Shown: positions 11,215 through 22,291 of the stretch, piece by piece | How the letters are laid out: every line of letters starts with the position of its first letter | How positions within the stretch are numbered: position 1 is the first letter of the stretch | Origin: Armillaria gallica | Lineage: Eukaryota > Basidiomycota > Agaricomycetes > Agaricales > Physalacriaceae | NCBI GenBank assembly: GCA_037576215.1 | Contig: JBANDB010000002.1 | Span: forward strand, 4,526,001-4,590,000 | Length of the DNA: 64,000 nt | Direction of reading: 5' to 3' | Notes under the pieces: model-generated | The model's database searches: none | Told to the model about the DNA's origin: nothing | What the model saw: the letters and a program-made list of their open reading frames with translations, nothing else | Made by a program: the position numbers and the translations under genes

Positions 11215-12997
11215 CTAAATGGGAGAGGTGGGATAAACGAATAGGTTGAGGGCATCATCCGAAGATGGACACTGTCCAGCGGGCGATGATAAAGATGGCG
11301 AGAAGCGGATCTTTTTAGGTGAAGTCCGCTGATGCAAAATAGTCCGACTAGAAACAGCGTTGCGCAACAAGGATGCAAAGGCCAGCGATTGGTCTGCAGG
11401 GCTCCGTTCATCACAGACGAGGGTTGAATCGGATTCTTCTGAAACGGAGGAGTACATGCGTTTCAAACGTTTCCTGGGTGAGGAGAGATCACGCGCCGAA
11501 CGAATCCAGCACCCCACGATAGGCTCCCACACAAAGTGACCATCACCATTGTCTTCCGTCCCAAAGCAGCGCTTCTCGGCGTCATCAACAAGTTCGATCA
11601 ACTCTTGTTGGTAGGCCACCGCCTCAGCTCTCTCAATACAGATAGAACCCAACAAGCGATCGACGTGACAAAGTATACAGGATAGTATGGAAGCGTGAAG
11701 CTGGTGAAGATTGTGAGCATGCAGCGCTGTTGCATACTCCTGTAGCTGCGCTTTGGAATGCCGAAAGTTGGCAAAAGAAACGAACATGTATTCAACCAGA
11801 ACCTCGTAGGTTGATGGAGAAGGCGCCACTTTGCGTAAATATACCAGCAGTGGATGGCGGTGGCTATTCTGGCAGTTCGGCAAAAGCTGAGTGCTCACAC
11901 AAGCAACAGCGCAATGTAATTGCTGGATCCATCCTGACTGGCACCGATCTGTATCGAGTTCATCACAGGTGCCAACGAGATCGAGTATCGCGTCATTATG
12001 CAACTCATCTAGGGGCAAGAAATGACGGTAAATCCAACGAATTAGTTTCCTGGACAAATCCATAGACGATTGTTCATCGCAACTTCCCCTGATTAAAAAC
12101 TCTATCAGGATGCGAGCAGCACGGACGAAGAAGTCTACGGGGGAACTGTGGATGAATCGGTCTACAGATTTGGAAAACCAGATATTTGCTGTATGAATGG
12201 TGAGCAGGGAATCGCCCATTATTTGCAAGAACATCATTTGCGTATGTCCCGTGCTAGCACACCATTGTCCACGAAGCTCGGTGATAAAGACCGAGTGTGA
12301 TGGATGACAGATGTGAGAGGACGATAGGGCGAGGACTAAAAGAGCGCTTAGAAGAGTCTTCGATTCGTGCAACAACCCTTGCTCCAACGTGACGTCGAGT
12401 AGGATTCTGTGCAAGGTTGCATGAGGAGGACAGACACTAATGATCAAGTTTACTGCATGAGCGAGTAACGTCCGCCTACATGTTTTTGGTAAGGGCCCAA
12501 AGTTAGTATGGAGGATCAACAACTTACCGGCGATACGGAGCGGGTACTGCTTCATAGAGCAGCTCTACGGTGTCTGCTTCAATATCCTGTTCTCCTTCGA
12601 CATCCTGCCCATCCCTGCACTCCATGTTCTCGCCAATCACAGTCGCGCATAAAGCAGCAAGCGTGGTATCGGATGATATCCTGTCCGGCGGTCGTGTGTT
12701 AAGCACCAGATCACGGAACGCGTCGCGAATAGCGTATATTTTGCGAGACAGTGCCAGAACGGCGCTGGAGTTGCAGTCAAAAATGAGCCTGGAGGCTGCA
12801 GAGTTGGGCGGAGGGAGCAGTGAAAGAGGCGTATCAGAGTAGCTTGCTCCTCGACGACATGAATAGGTCGCGACTTGAGCTGTGGGCACGGTGCTGCAGA
12901 GTCGCAGAGCCTGACATCGTACACGTAATGAGCGCAAAAGGCGGGAAATGCGCTTAACAGAAAGCCTGTCAGAATCAGTGGCAGAGGCCAGCGCCAT
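11215..12997 (-). CDS. Helical protein of unknown function
   Basis: Two exons. The first (12997 to about 12532) encodes LSVKRISRLLRSLRVRCQ, IRDAFRDLVLNT and DTVELLYEAVPAPYRR. A 51-base intron with a CTAAC branch-like element joins it in phase to RTLLAHAVNLIISVCPPHA. The second exon is long (about 430 codons), mostly alpha-helical and leucine-rich, with WIYRHFLPLDELHNDAI and LVEYMFVSFANFRHSKAQL. It ends in a Ser/Pro-rich basic tail (SPRKRLKRMYSSVSEESD, TSPKKIRFSPSLSSP) that looks like a nuclear localisation region with CDK-type SP sites. Total length is about 590 residues. No catalytic motif is visible, and I do not recognise the family. The start codon is only 95 bp from that of the small plus-strand gene at 13093, implying one bidirectional promoter. 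Confidence 0.7.
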
Positions 12998-13092
12998 TGC
13001 GGTCGTTGGTGAAGCCGGTGTGGCAGTGCTGTCGCGTCAAAAGTGGCGCGTACACAAGCACAAACTAGCCAATCTTTCAACACGACCGTGAC

Positions 13093-13389
13093 ATGCCCTT
13101 CAAGCCGTCGACGAAAGACAGCAAGCCATTACCGCTCAGCGACACCCTCCATGATCTGGCCTTGCTACGTGTGTCAGATGTAGATCTATCAGCCCTTGTC
13201 CCGTCATCTTCAGATGCGACGTCGACGGACACAGATGTCGGTCGCTCTGTCCAGCGGTCGCATGATTTCATCCAGTCAGCGCGGTCTGCCATAAAACTGA
13301 GAGACACGGAAATCGTAGATGCTGAGGGAAAGAGATTGGATGCTGTGAGGATCCAGTTAGATGAGCTTTCTCGTGGGCTGAAGGAGTAA
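13093..13389 (+). CDS. Small unknown protein (98 aa)
   Basis: A single-exon frame of 98 codons. The N-terminal half is Pro/Ser/Asp-rich (STKDSKPLPLSDTLHDLAL, DLSALVPSSSDA), and the C-terminal half is a charged amphipathic helix (SARSAIKLRDTEIVDAEG, VRIQLDELSRGLKE) likely to form a coiled coil. Codon use looks natural, and it is headed by a short promoter shared with the minus-strand gene at 12997. The length and helix pattern recall short unnamed basidiomycete proteins. No function can be assigned. Confidence 0.6.
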   Translation: MPFKPSTKDSKPLPLSDTLHDLALLRVSDVDLSALVPSSSDATSTDTDVGRSVQRSHDFIQSARSAIKLRDTEIVDAEGKRLDAVRIQLDELSRGLKE

Positions 13390-13479
13390 TGTGAGCAATA
13401 CTTCCCATGATTTTATGTCCACTTCACGGCAGCTCGTAGTGTATGTAGGAAATGGTAATCAATCGTTTTCGCTCTCATG

Positions 13480-13904
13480 ATGCATCCAGTTTCAAGTCGT
13501 GTTCGGGCAATCCATTGGGAATTATGCAACTGAATTGAAGGTCTTGATACCGAACCTTACCGCTAACTCGGCTCGGAAAATATTCTCATTTGACAATGTG
13601 GATGTTTTGAACTTGGACGTCCACAGCGGTTCAAAGCTCTGCGTAACGACCATCCTCAATCCCGTGGGGCAGGGACTGCTCAGTTACGCCATGGCTCGAA
13701 ACATTGTTTTTTTGATGCTGTCGCCGTGAGTGTGACGGGATGGTTTTCCATCGTTTCCATTTTCTGGATGATATTGCGCGTCCGAGTACTATTAGGTCCG
13801 GTTGCCTTCTTTTCCTTTCTTTTGTCCGATTACCGCATACCAGTCTCTCAAAGCAGCATGCACCTTGTGGTACTCATTTACTCTGCAGTGCGCCATCTAT
13901 GAAC
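13480..13904 (+). pseudogene. Probable gene relic with a hydrophobic segment
   Basis: Two overlapping frames together look coding. The first contains SIGNYATELKVLIPNLTAN, KIFSFDNVDVLNLDVHSG and NPVGQGLLSYAMARN. About position 13,720 the apparent protein continues in another frame as AVSVTGWFSIVSIFWMILRV, LLGPVAFFSFLLSDYRIP and a stop near 13,901. The second part reads as one or two membrane helices. No intron-sized gap separates the frames, so a frame break is the simplest explanation. I do not recognise the family. Confidence 0.3.
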
Positions 13905-14108
13905 GTGGCTAGACAGTTGATGCCCGGAAGACCAAGCTTGTTGCCGGCAATGCGACTGCAAGATTGATACTCGCCGCCATTCGGGATCAGACAAGTATAG
14001 AAGCACCCAGTTCGGCTTATTTAGTGATTGTTCGCGTTTCTGATTCCCCGCCAAGTTCTCCGGAGCTTCTTACGCTCCCTCTGTCATTCTTCCCCCAGCT
14101 GGTGTTCA

Positions 14109-15790
14109 ATGGACATACCCCAGGCCCAACGTCTACTTAGGTCAATCGAGAATACTAGATATGCCGTCTGTAAGTCCAAACCATGCTCAATGTTTTCGTT
14201 GACTTTACCTCCCACTGCCAGTTGCTGCTGCTACTATAATGCTTTACGACCACGGTAAACATCGCTTTCTGGACCACACTTTGTCTCCAAGCTTATGTTG
14301 CACAGGCCTTTCCTTCCACAGAGAGGCAAGGCCAACTTCATTACCTGTATTTCCTTCAATCACTAAACTCAAGCAGGTTGAACTTATTTGGGTCTGTCGC
14401 AAAACAGAATGTCACCGGCGCGCGCTCATACTAGTGTACTACCTGCAGAGGAGGAGAACATCTTTCATCAACAACGTTTTTCTATGGGTACGCACAATAA
14501 TGCCAAAGTTTTTCCCTCAGTCCAATAACGATTGTTGTTAGCATCGATATTTCGGTCTCTTTTGTATACTGTGAGTCTTGGCCCTACCACAATCTCAAAG
14601 TCACGACTGATTTGGTCATGTCCAAGGTTTGAGTTAAGCGGTGAGTTCAACAGGGGCTCCTACTGTAAGGTTTCTGACCCTCTGGGTTAGTTGTCGTAGA
14701 TTCTCGTGTTACAGCATCAGTATGTCACATTCAATCAGTCTTCAGATGATGTTGATGAAACTTTTTTTTTTTTAGTTGTACGTGGTTTTGTCGTGCAGTG
14801 GATAACTACTGATTTTGGATTAGTTGTATGTCAGGTGCTCAACACCCATCAAAACAATCCAAGCTAAGTATACTTGTGATGTATAGGCTCCTTCTGGCTT
14901 CGTTGGGAGATAGTGTCAATCAGCATCTCAATCCTCACGTCGGAACGTCAGTAATCTTGTAGATGGAAGTCCTCCTTGTTCTAACGTCTAACAGTGGTTC
15001 TCATGTCATGGATATATGTGATTTACGACCGAAATACACAGGTAGTGGCCGTGCTCCTATGTCTTTATGCTGCAGAGGTGGTCACGACATTCGCGATACT
15101 CGGAGTATCCTTGGATCATGCGCACAGTGAGCCCAAATGCGTCGTATTTCTCAGAACGTTCGCTCATTCAGACACAGCTACAAATCACATTATTTCACCT
15201 GTGTTGTATCCACCTGCCTTTTGCAGCCTAACTGAAATCCCCCCACTCTATAATTTCTATTGGGTTCCGAATCTGGCGTACAACGGAGTGGTATTTATCC
15301 TATTTATTCTGAAAAGTTATCAGGTCCTAGGATGCTCTGCGCAACCGAAGCAAAAGCAAGTTCTGTTTGATGTATATAGAAATTCTGCCATGAACTATGT
15401 GACGTGAGTCGGGCATGAAACTCTGCTCCCTGCTACTAACATGTAAACAGAATGTTTTCCGCGTATCTTCTGTGCTGCATCTTGTGGATCTCGGCGGACG
15501 TACGTACGAAGAAGCTCTTTTCTTGGTTCAAACACTTACAAAGCACAACAATCATGTAGTTTGCTCTCGCGCGAATCCCGGTGATGTTTGCACTGTGCTT
15601 TTCGATCATGAACGCGACGAGATTGCTATTGAATGTACGACATGTATACTTCACCCATACAAGCAGCCGTATCAACATCAGGAGGGATAGCGATGACTCG
15701 GTCCTGGCTGAGTTTGATGGTACGGAGGAGCGATGGATGTACGAGTTACGGGAGCTGAGATGGAACGGCCCGTCAGGGACACATGTGTAA
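14109..15790 (+). pseudogene. DUF6533-type multi-membrane protein gene, apparently frame-broken
   Basis: The start is ATG 14109 (MDIPQAQRLLRSIENTRYAV). Exons give AAATIMLYDHG, LSFHRE, then VELIWVCRK and YYLQRRRTSFINNVF, which is the DUF6533 signature (xLYDHxLxxxxEVELIW). The LSFHRE-VELIW junction needs a GC-AG intron (14326-14376). After that the family pattern continues as ITIVVSIDISVSFVYC, VLMSWIYVIYDRN, LYAAEVVTTFAILGVSLDH, TEIPPLYNFYWVPNLAYNG and ARIPVMFALCFSIMNATRLL, and it ends with MYELRELRWNG at 15790. Two junctions cannot be made in phase: near 14,486-14,518, and at the exon with TEIPPLYNF, near 15,226. I therefore think the copy is decayed, though missed splice sites or base errors could explain it. 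Agaricomycetes carry many paralogues of this family of unknown function. Confidence 0.5.
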
Positions 15791-16109
15791 TATGCACCGT
15801 ATCGCCACTTCCGTGTTCTTTTTGGTGTTGATACAACGCGTCTCTGTGCTGATCGTTGCCTCGAGGCTTTGGTGAGGCAACTATGAAGGGGGCTCATGGA
15901 TTGGGAAGGACAGATGGATAGATAACGCCTATTGTCGTGCAAATCGGTGTCCCTTTAGTTCTAGTAAGCGACGATAGCATCACCGTTGACGAGAGTTTTA
16001 GCGGCTCCACGTAACGTGACCACATGGTATAATTTCCAAATTCTTCAAGTCATCCTTTTCCTTCAAACGTCCACTGCATCCGGCAGCGACGACAAGCACT
16101 GCGACGACG
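15791..16109. promoter_or_regulatory. Spacer and presumed 5' region of the ABC transporter gene
   Basis: About 320 bp separates the DUF6533-like relic from the ABC transporter start codon. No ORF of note is present. Pyrimidine-rich tracts just upstream of 16110 are typical of fungal leaders. No TATA box is obvious. Confidence 0.35.
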
Positions 16110-19100
16110 ATGGCGGTGGTCGACGCATCCTTCCAGTACTCACCGCAGAATATCCTCATTCTCCTTCTAAGAGTCCTCTCGCCGGCTCTCGTTCTTCTTT
16201 CTTCTTTATCTTTGTTCTTCGTTAGTCCTTATGCCCCTTCTTCGTCGTCCTCGTCGCCCATTACGTCGGTGGTTGTCAGGTTTGTATCTTTCGTTTATCA
16301 TACACACTAGTTTGACGAGTTAGCAGGTCGGAGCTCCCCCGCCGTGGCACGATCCTGCTCTTTCTTACGCTTACTTCTCTGACATATCTCGCTGATGGTC
16401 TTGCCTTCGCGGTCTTCTCAGTCGTGACCAAGCATTGGACACGCGACACTGGCATTGAATTTAATGCAGTGCTTGGTCTTGTCGCATTCTCGGGCTTAGC
16501 AGCGCTGGGAGCTTGGAAAGACGTTCAGGGCGTCGATGTTTGGTTCCGCAAACGAGTCAAAGCTTCCGTTGCTGCTGCTCTCATATTAGATATTTTATTG
16601 GCGATATTCCTTGCATTGAACCTCACAAAGAAAGGTAGGGTCCTATCAACGTCTGCGTTAATAGCTTATAGATCTATCTTGTGAAACAGATTCGCCTTCC
16701 TCTCTTCCCCTCCGCATCATTCTCCAGATTCTTTTCCCTATCCTTCGAATAATATTTCTTCTCCCCTTGTTAGGGTCCCTACTATCTCCACGTATCGTTT
16801 TTACCCCGGTAGAGGCGGGGAATGGATTTGATGAAACTGCAGTCACGGAATCCTCCTTTCTTCTTCCTCCGGGAGCGAACGCCAACCCATCCACCGGTCT
16901 TCTTACTGCGCCAGGTCTCGCTCCCGGTGAATCTGGGGAATCTGCCAAGTATGGGACATTTCGACCCAGTCGTTCCATCTTCCAGAGGTCTAATCCGACT
17001 ACCCGCGCACCAACTCCGTCGCCATCGCATAAGGTTCTTTCCTACTCTTAGGTTATCATCATTCATACTCACCGATCTGTCGTATCAAGGACACAGACAA
17101 GAAACCAGAGGTCTCGCTCGATCCATCCTGGTCTGAGATAGGAAGGCGTCTTAAGCGTCTTACACCATATCTATGGCCGTCAAAGTCTCGCACATTGCAA
17201 GCATTGGCCGTAAGTATTTCTCTTCTCGACTCCTTACGCTTTACCGATAGATATTTCCAACCACTAGCTTGTTTGTGTCGCCATACTGGTTGTTGGTCGA
17301 GTCGTCAATGTTGCCATGCCTTTTGCTCTTGGAGAGCTTGTCAGCATTTTGGAAGACCGATCGTCTGATCGTTCCCCGTGGCCCGTCTTATTCCTCTATG
17401 TCGCTTTGAGGTTCTTGCAGGGGAGTGGTGGTTTAGCGGCTATTCGTGACGTGAGTGTAATCCACATTGTCACGTCCCAGGTTGCTGAGAGTCTGGTTAC
17501 AGTCATTCTGGGCCCCTGTAATGCAGTACTCCGACCGTGGTAAGTGCTTTCGAAAACTGCGTGCATTCACTCTACAACCACAAATGCAGAAATGTCGCAG
17601 CTCTCTTTTGATCATCTGTTAAACCTCTCATTTGCTTGGCATACGCGACGAAAGACCGGCGAAATCCTTCGCGTACTCGATCGTGGCGCTGCTATCAATC
17701 ACACTCTGGAGGCAAGTATAGTTCTCGTTGTCACCATATTGTTTTGACTCACAATAGGTTACAGCTCATTTTATTTAATATTGTACCCACCTTTGTGGAT
17801 ATCCTCATTGCATTGGTGGTATTTATTTTCAAGTTCGATTGGACCTTGGCAGTCACTATCTTCATCGTTATCTTTGCTTATGGTATGTTCAAGCATCTCT
17901 TTTTTCCTTATCCGCTGCATCTATTTTGTAGTGTCGGCTAGCGTCGTTTTGACGCAATGGCGAACGAAGATAAGGAGAAAGATGAATGAGCGAGACATCG
18001 TACGTGTTCTTTCTATCTCGTTTCCCAAGTCCATCTCATTGTCGTCAGATCACCCGCGGTATACATACCGACTGTCTTTTGAACTATGAGACTGTTAAAT
18101 ATTTCTGTGGTGAAGAACATGAGGCGGCTCGCTATCGGGATGCCCTACGAGAGTACCAAACATTGGAGTATACGGTCATGAGTGCGTATGATATCAAACT
18201 CTCGTGTATGGCCTGTCTGACCTGAGCCTAGTTTCCCTGAACATCCTTAATCTCGTTCAGAACTTTATCATCGTGCGTGTTGGTGTGATATATCTTTATC
18301 CAAAGCTGACTACCCAATCCCCAGACTGTTGGACTTCTTATTGGGTCGCTCATTGTTGCGCGGAGTGTAACTCACGGACAAGCACACGCAAGCGACTTCG
18401 TCATCTTCATCACTTATTTGGGACAGGTGAGTAAGCCGTATCTCAACACCAGGATTTGTATTCTAAGAATGCATTTTTGCAGCTTTATGCTCCTTTGAAC
18501 CAACTCGGATATATTTACCGCTCTGTGAACCAATCGTTGGTTGACACGGAGAAGCTTTTGAAGCTTCTCAATGAACCGACAGAAATCAATGACAAGCCCA
18601 ATGCACCTGACCTTGTTGTACAGGATGGCGAGATAGAATTTGATAACGTTAGCTTTTCGTACAATGATCGCACGGCCGCTCTCCGCGGTGTTTCATTCAA
18701 AGTGCCTAAAGGGTCTTCTGTTGCGCTAGTTGGAGAGTCAGGTTCTGGAAAGTCCACCATTCTTCGTCTCCTGTACAGGTTCTACGATTTGAAGGAAGGA
18801 CAAGGGAGAATTCTCATTGACGGCAAAGACATCAGGTTCTTATCTCTTTTCTGTCCGCAGAAGGCGTTGTTAATTTCTCGATAGGGATGTTACTCAGAAG
18901 AGCCTAAGGCAGGCTATCGGGGTTGTTCCGCAGGATTCCGTTCTATTCAACACAACTATTGGATACAACATTGGGTATGTATTTTCGTTTTGTTTATGAG
19001 ACAGTTCTTGAATGGCTATTTCTAGGTACGGCAAATTCGGAGCTACCCCTGAAGAAATTGAAGCTGCCGCCAAATCGGCGCAGATGCATGATCGAATTAT

Positions 19101-20426
19101 GAGCTTCCCCGAAGGTGCGGACACGTCTTGGACCTTTGGCATACATGCTAATATCAGATGCAGGATATGATACAACTGTAGGGGAGCGAGGTGTCAGATT
19201 GAGCGGCGGAGAAAAGCAGCGCGTTGCTATCGCCAGGACGTTACTGAAAAACCCGCCAATCTTACTCCTGGATGAGGCTACAAGGTACAAGATCGTTGTG
19301 TAACGTTGTGAGATCAGCTAATTGTGTTGAACAGCGCTCTGGACACGTCAACTGAGAAAGATATCCAGAAAGCTCTATCAAATCTGATCACCGGCCGTTC
19401 TTCATTGTCAATTGCTCATCGTCTATCAGTGAGTAATATTTGCAACCGTCCTATGTCTTGTTAACAAAGGTTTCGCGTTAGACAATATCTTCTGCGGATG
19501 TGTCAGTATTCTTGTCATGAATCGCTGAAACCTTGGCTGACGTATTTTTATGTAGCATCCTGGTCCTCAAAGATGGCCAAATCATTGAACAAGGTAGTCA
19601 CAAAGAGCTACTTTCCCAGGATGGAATATTTGCATCCATGTGGGCAGATCAGGTGTCATCTACCGAAGATCCTGCGGTTTCCCTGACGGATATGAAGCAA
19701 GATATCGCACCCTATTCCTGTTCTGCGGACGCTTCTGAGCACGGCGATGGTGATGGCCCATTGGAACCGGCTGAGCCTATTGGCATTGCTCCCATTGTAA
19801 ATGAACCATCTGCTTCTATTACAGAGCCTCGTGCCGAAAACCCGGAGCAGGAGGAAGCCAGTAAAGCCCCCGTCCCTCCACCCCAGGAACCTCCTGAGCC
19901 TGCTGCCGTATCTGTCCCCTCATCTGACGTCGCAGACGCACCAGTTACCACTGATTCGTCGCCCCCCGTGACATTCCCCACCTCTGAGCCTGAGCCTGAG
20001 CCTGAACCTGAACCCGAACCGGTCACTTTCCCAGTGGCGGAGGAGATTGTGACTGACTCACAAATTCAGTCTCCAAAGTCTGCCTCCCAAACACCGGGTG
20101 TTACCTTTGAAACCAGTGGTACTCCGTCGCGCAGCGGGACGCCCGACCCCGAATCTGAGCCAAAGAGGAAGCGGATCTCTTCTCAGAATTTCCAGAGACT
20201 TGCGAGGCGGATCTCCATCACGGCAAGAAGACAAGGGTCTGTATCGTCCATGATTCCTGGGTTGAAGAAGGATAACTCGCCTCGCGTATCTGTCGACGAA
20301 GGGGCTGGCAGCAGTCGAGGAGAGGGGAGTTCCCGAAACGAGAGCCCTACGCCAAGTGTTTCCGGCGACGACAAGAACAAGAAGAAGAAGGAGCGGAAGG
20401 AGCGGAAGAGAAAGAGTCTGATATGA
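16110..20426 (+). CDS. HMT1: HMT1-like vacuolar/mitochondrial ABC half-transporter (ABCB6/HMT family)
   Basis: This is a half-size ABC exporter of about 1,150 residues with the HMT/ABCB6 architecture. An N-terminal extra membrane domain ([40 protein letters not shown]) precedes a linker, a six-helix ABC membrane domain starting near [20 protein letters not shown], and one nucleotide-binding domain. The NBD has Walker [11 protein letters not shown]-loop [11 protein letters not shown], signature [16 protein letters not shown], Walker [13 protein letters not shown] and H-loop SIAHRLS. The segment [19 protein letters not shown] is typical of the HMT/ATM branch. Characterised relatives move phytochelatins, glutathione conjugates or heme-like substrates into the vacuole; the substrate here is inference. 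The tail of about 250 residues after the NBD is unusual: acidic and Pro-rich with a [12 protein letters not shown] run and a basic end ([17 protein letters not shown]). Confidence 0.92.
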
Positions 20427-20903
20427 ACGCGATCTTTCTTTTTTTTTCATTTGCGCATTGTTCAACTTTGAACCCCAGATTCTCGCTGACGATTTTCACG
20501 TATTAACGTCCCATACCATAGTAATGAGTTTGTTTTCTGCTTTGCTCCGGCTGTTTTGACATTTGGGAGTGCTGCATAGTTCCATAGCTTCGCATATATG
20601 TTCTGTTTAGTACTACATCATGCTTACATTTCTGGTTTAAACTTAGTGACGGACCTTAGGAGGGTCATGAGACAGGGAGCAGATACAAGAGCACGGACCA
20701 CTCGCACCTGGTTGGCCCAGATAGGAAAGACTATATGGGCGGAGTTAGAATAAGCCGAATCCTCTTATAAGGATACGGTATCACGTTTTTTTTCCTCCTC
20801 TCCTTCTTTCCGCCCTCCAAGTACCGGTCTGTTTCGGTTTCGTTCTGTTCCCTACAGTCTCGTTTTCAGTGTCCGGATACGTCTATTGTATTAAAGGACC
20901 ATC
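20427..20903. promoter_or_regulatory. Spacer and promoter of the glycine-rich RNA-binding protein gene
   Basis: The spacer contains no coding pattern. A TTATAAGG element near 20,764 and a following CT-rich tract (TTTTTTTCCTCCTCTCC) look like a TATA-like element plus a pyrimidine-rich initiation region upstream of ATG 20904. Confidence 0.4.
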
Positions 20904-21729
20904 ATGTCTACAAAAGTATACGTTGGGTCAGTCTGTGTCTTTGCTCCATGTTCACGTCGCCTTTTCCTTGAGAGAGGGCGGCACTGATACCGCTTCATGT
21001 CTTATGTAGCAATTTGAGTTGGAACACGACTGATGAATCCCTTCGCCAAGTCAGTGTGATCTCGAGCTCCCGCACGTCCCTCTGTGTGTTCCGATAGTGT
21101 CTCTTATATTTCCAATTTTAGGCCTTTTCCCAGTTTGGCACGATCCTTGATGTACGCCTCTTTTCCCGTCCATCAGGACCTGCAGCAGTCATGTTGGCAG
21201 CGTTGGCTATGAGGTCTCTTTGCTGACCGACCCCTGATCTTAGTCGATCGTCATGCGCGACCGCGAGAGCGGCCGTTCCCGTGGATTTGGTTTTGTGACC
21301 TATGGTGACCCTCAGGAAGCTCAGGGAGCCATTGACGGACTTCATGAGCAAGAGCTCGATGGCAGGCGCATCAAAGTTAACCTTGCTAACGCCCGTGGTG
21401 GCGGAGGAGGCGGCGGTGGAGGATACTCAGGTTTGTTCTACTTCGCACGATCGCTTTCTCTCTCTGACTGTCCTTTCTTGCAGGTGGTGGAGGAGGCTAT
21501 AGTGGAGGAGGCTACGGTGGTGGAGGAGGCGGCTACGGCGGCGGAGGCTACAGCGGCGGAGGCCAAGGCGGCTATGGCGGAGGCCAGAGCGGCTACGGCG
21601 GTGGCCAAAGCGGCGGCAGCGGAGGATATGGAGGCGGAGGCTACCAAGGTTTGTGCCACCCAGGTCGTGCTATGCATTGTATTGACTTATGTTATCCTAG
21701 GTGGTGGAGGCTACAGCAGTGGTTACTAA
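20904..21729 (+). CDS. Glycine-rich RNA-binding protein (single RRM)
   Basis: Exon 1 (MSTKVYVG) is joined by an intron to NLSWNTTDESLRQ; further exons give AFSQFGTILD, then SIVMRDRESGRSRGFGFVTY and LDGRRIKVNLANARGG. RNP2 (VYVGNL) and RNP1 (RGFGFVTY) are intact. The second half is almost all glycine with Tyr/Ser/Gln (GGGGYSGGGYGGGG, GGGQSGYGGGQSGG) and ends GGGGYSSGY. It matches the small GRP/RBM3-CIRBP-like class that binds RNA and acts as a chaperone in cold or stress. Several introns interrupt the short gene, including ones inside the Gly-rich half. A long gene-free 3' region follows. Confidence 0.92.
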
Positions 21730-22291
21730 ATAATACTGCCGCCTGCCACTCCAAGCTGATGATATGTTTTCTTCAATTTTATTTTTTCATATTCCTGGCC
21801 ACCGCGGTCGCGCTGTTTCTTTGCTAGCGTAGTTCCCTGCCGTCGTTGTCTGTTCTTACCCTCACATGCTCCTTACCATTACCACTCCTTGCACGTCGTT
21901 TTTGTTCGTTGGTGACTCGGTTTCGGCTTGTGTACTATTACTTGTACTTACTTGGTTCCCCTCGCATGGGATGTATGTATTATTTACAAAAATGTTCCTG
22001 CTCGCTTGAATGGTACTTGATTCGCTCGATGTTTGTTCATTGTCTTGATTTGATTATTGGTTCCCACTGGTGGCATTTGTCTGGTCGATAAGTATATAAC
22101 ATGGGTGCCCTTTTTGTTTTTGATCTCATCTCATCTCCTCCCTTGTACCCGATCAAGCGTGGCTGTACCTCCTTATTTGTGTGTGCTTGCCGCCCTGAAA
22201 TTTATTCCCGCGGGTTACCCTTGCTGTTCTTCTCCATCGTCTTCGTCTAACAACACCGTCTCTCCTTCACCTCTCCTTTCGCCGTCGCATC
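21730..22291. promoter_or_regulatory. Long UTR/promoter stretch between GRP and HMG genes
   Basis: T-rich and CT-rich sequence with no supported gene. The right part (CTCATCTCATCTCCTCCC and CTTCTCCATCGTCTTCGTC) resembles a fungal pyrimidine-rich 5' leader of the HMG-box gene. The left part is likely the GRP 3' UTR. Confidence 0.4.

Noticed and set aside
15436..15942. Minus-strand open frame (168 codons) opposite the DUF6533 gene
   Set aside because: The sense strand carries recognisable DUF6533 exons; the antisense frame has no support.
19712..20026. Minus-strand Gly/Ser repeat frame
   Set aside because: It is the antisense of the PEPEPE repeat in the ABC transporter tail.
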